Made by a program: the position numbers and the translations under genes. From positions 62,001 to 126,000 of the forward strand of contig QZCP01000823.1 of the NCBI GenBank assembly GCA_003956705.1: a stretch of 64,000 nt of DNA. The letters are read 5' to 3'. Below are positions 62,010 to 64,000 of this stretch, piece by piece; the stretch's first letter is position 1; the number at the start of each line of letters is the position of its first letter. The stretch is from Brevipalpus yothersi (Eukaryota; Arthropoda; Arachnida; Trombidiformes; Tenuipalpidae). The notes under the pieces were generated by a model, which worked only from the letters and a program-made list of their open reading frames with translations, did no database searches and was not told where the DNA came from.

Positions 62010-62779
62010 NNNNNNNNNNNNNNNNNNNNNNNNNNNNNNNNNNNNNNNNNNNNNNNNNNNNNNNNNNNNNNNNNNNNNNNNNNNNNNNNNNNNNNNNNNN
62101 NNNNNNNNNNNNNNNNNNNNNNNNNNNNNNNNNNNNNNNNNNNNNNNNNNNNNNNNNNNNNNNNNNNNNNNNNNNNNNNNNNNNNNNNNNNNNNNNNNNN
62201 NNNNNNNNNNNNNNNNNNNNNNNNNNNNNNNNNNNNNNNNNNNNNNNNNNNNNNNNNNNNNNNNNNNNNNNNNNNNNNNNNNNNNNNNNNNNNNNNNNNN
62301 NNNNNNNNNNNNNNNNNNNNNNNNNNNNNNNNNNNNNNNNNNNNNNNNNNNNNNNNNNNNNNNNNNNNNNNNNNNNNNNNNNNNNNNNNNNNNNNNNNNN
62401 NNNNNNNNNNNNNNNNNNNNNNNNNNNNNNNNNNNNNNNNNNNNNNNNNNNNNNNNNNNNNNNNNNNNNNNNNNNNNNNNNNNNNNNNNNNNNNNNNNNN
62501 NNNNNNNNNNNNNNNNNNNNNNNNNNNNNNNNNNNNNNNNNNNNNNNNNNNNNNNNNNNNNNNNNNNNNNNNNNNNNNNNNNNNNNNNNNNNNNNNNNNN
62601 NNNNNNNNNNNNNNNNNNNNNNNNNNNNNNNNNNNNNNNNNNNNNNNNNNNNNNNNNNNNNNNNNNNNNNNNNNNNNNNNNNNNNNNNNNNNNNNNNNNN
62701 NNNNNNNNNNNNNNNNNNNNNNNNNNNNNNNNNNNNNNNNNNNNNNNNNNNNNNNNNNNNNNNNNNNNNNNNNNNNNNN
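62010..62779. other. Assembly gap (770 N)
   Basis: Run of N between two transposon-like segments; the true content and size are unknown. Confidence 0.99.
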
Positions 62780-62784
62780 AAAAT

Positions 62785-64000
62785 ATGGAGGACGAGAGGT
62801 GCTGCTGCTGTGGCAGAGATTTCGAAACTCTGCGCCGTCATTCTTCGAGGACGAGTACCAACTCTTCACGTGCTTTCAAGGTGGACTCAGATGAGATGGT
62901 CGATTGGATACTGGACAATCGTGTATCCATCTGTCAAAAAAAAGGATATATTATTCGATTGGACCTTGAGGTAAGCCCAGAGACGCATGTGTGTGGAGAA
63001 TGTAGGACAAAATACTTGAATCACAAGAGAAAAAGCTCAAGAGCGAGCAGCCGAGCCTCGATTAGTGCTGACAATTTTGAGAGGGGACAAAACACGGGTG
63101 AGAACTCACCTGAGCCCGTTGGAGAAATTGAATCTCCAGATCAATTGTATGAGCCTTCAACCTCCCGAGGTGTAAGAGCTAGGCCTCCTCCACTCAATCT
63201 TGATGAACTATGTAGGAATTTCAGTGACTCCTCAACAGTTTCGACTCCTACTGAGGCTAGAAATAGAAGAAAATTCGCTCGATTTAGTTCACCATGTAGG
63301 ATTGACCCAGAGAGTGATGTAACTGATCCTGGAGAAGCAGCAGATCATGAGCTTGAAGAGTCCATTCCTGGGCCCAGTGGCTGTGTAGGACCCCAGCTGC
63401 AGTTCCAACAGTTCGGTCAAGCAGCCCAGTCAACTGATCCATCTGATTCTGATGAGAGCAGTTCAAGCTCAAGTTCAAGCTCAGAAGACGAATATAGACC
63501 TCCAATCGTTAGACAACGAAGAGTGGATCCAATCAATAACATCCAAGCGACCACTTCTTCTAGCAGCAGTTGTATATTCGGTTGCCGCAGGATGAGTCAT
63601 TCAAGAGTTATCAGCAAAGAGATGCGGACTAGCTGCATCATCCACCATGAGCTTTTTATACCACCAGGGGCTCGTTGCTGTAGGACTCATCCAGATGAGA
63701 TAAGCGAATACGCTCAGTTGAGAAGATATCGAGACATAACCCCTGAAGAGAGTCTCCAGATCAATAAACTGCTGAGAGAACTCAGGGTGGGACAGATCAA
63801 TTTGAAGGTTCCGGAGCTTCATGAGTCCAATGATGAGTATTTCAAATTCTGGACCAAGCTTCAAACATCTGATTTCAGAGATCTTTTGCAACGTCTTCCA
63901 TCTCTCTCAAATAAGAAGAAAGAGCTTAAGCTCTTTGTATTCCTGCTGAAACTTAGGCACAACTTCACTGATGTTGAGATAGCGAAGCTCTTTGACTGTC
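62785..64000 (+). CDS. DDE-transposase-like protein, N-terminal part
   Basis: A frame of 405 codons with no stop, open at the right edge of the window. It starts at an ATG just after the assembly gap, though the real start may lie in the gap. N-terminal cysteine pairs (RCCCCGRDFETLRRH and HVCGECRTKY) look like a zinc finger. A low-complexity Ser/Glu region follows (about 70-250). A second finger-like block, CIFGCRRMSHSRVI ... PPGARCCRTHPDE, is of the type that precedes HTH/DDE_Tnp_4 transposases in animals. At the end, ELKLFVFLLKLRHNFTDVEI begins the HTH_Tnp_4-like helix-turn-helix. The catalytic domain should follow beyond the window. Confidence 0.65.
   Translation, partial: MEDERCCCCGRDFETLRRHSSRTSTNSSRAFKVDSDEMVDWILDNRVSICQKKGYIIRLDLEVSPETHVCGECRTKYLNHKRKSSRASSRASISADNFERGQNTGENSPEPVGEIESPDQLYEPSTSRGVRARPPPLNLDELCRNFSDSSTVSTPTEARNRRKFARFSSPCRIDPESDVTDPGEAADHELEESIPGPSGCVGPQLQFQQFGQAAQSTDPSDSDESSSSSSSSSEDEYRPPIVRQRRVDPINNIQATTSSSSSCIFGCRRMSHSRVISKEMRTSCIIHHELFIPPGARCCRTHPDEISEYAQLRRYRDITPEESLQINKLLRELRVGQINLKVPELHESNDEYFKFWTKLQTSDFRDLLQRLPSLSNKKKELKLFVFLLKLRHNFTDVEIAKLFDC

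Noticed and set aside
61936..62974. Frames of about 300 codons across the N run
   Set aside because: They exist only because N codons contain no stops; there is no real sequence behind them.

Overview
This is eukaryotic, arthropod-type genomic DNA. It is AT-rich and has short GT-AG introns (57 bp up to about 1 kb), long (CT)n/(AG)n tracts, two assembly gaps (30529-30612 and 62010-62779), and animal genes (sarcoglycan, receptor guanylyl cyclase, septin, F-box protein, Upf1-like helicase). Two genes resemble invertebrate gustatory receptors, and the compact gene structures suggest a mite or related chelicerate. That placement is inference, because no single sequence here fixes the taxon. All exon models below were assembled by eye from splice sites, reading phase and family similarity. 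| Layout. 1-7085: no gene recognised, microsatellites only. 7086-16601: a housekeeping-rich block with serine palmitoyltransferase subunit 2 (-), a trypsin-like protease (+), a SEPT6-group septin (-), an Elongin-A-like protein (+) and an unknown four-helix membrane protein (-). 18921-25623: a 13-exon receptor guanylyl cyclase (+) with a long extra C-terminal tail. 28184-29467: an intronless SLC35G1-like transporter (-). 31506-45785: a TLC-domain protein (+), gustatory-like receptor 1 (-), an IGHMBP2-like helicase (-), a delta/gamma-sarcoglycan (+) and an FBXO22-like F-box/FIST protein (+). 47262-48785: gustatory-like receptor 2 (-). | 49835-56058 holds a cluster of four small secreted cysteine-patterned proteins, three on the minus strand and one on the plus strand. 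I recognise no named family for them. Three are five- or four-intron genes that share intron positions and a cysteine framework. One has lost two cysteines together and gained a Pro/Thr-rich mucin-like tail. This is the best candidate for something undescribed. | 58697-60488 is a complete-looking PIF/Harbinger DNA transposon with 16-bp terminal inverted repeats and a TTA target duplication, but its transposase lacks the C-terminal catalytic part. From 60.6 kb to the end lie further transposon-like coding pieces: a (GAACCA)n-expanded BED-finger-like ORF, and a long DDE-transposase-like ORF that runs off the right edge. | Apart from the secreted-protein cluster and the two similar receptors, the genes look functionally independent, as expected in a eukaryote. 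Neighbouring pairs are convergent (protease/septin) or divergent (septin/Elongin A) but show no shared pathway.
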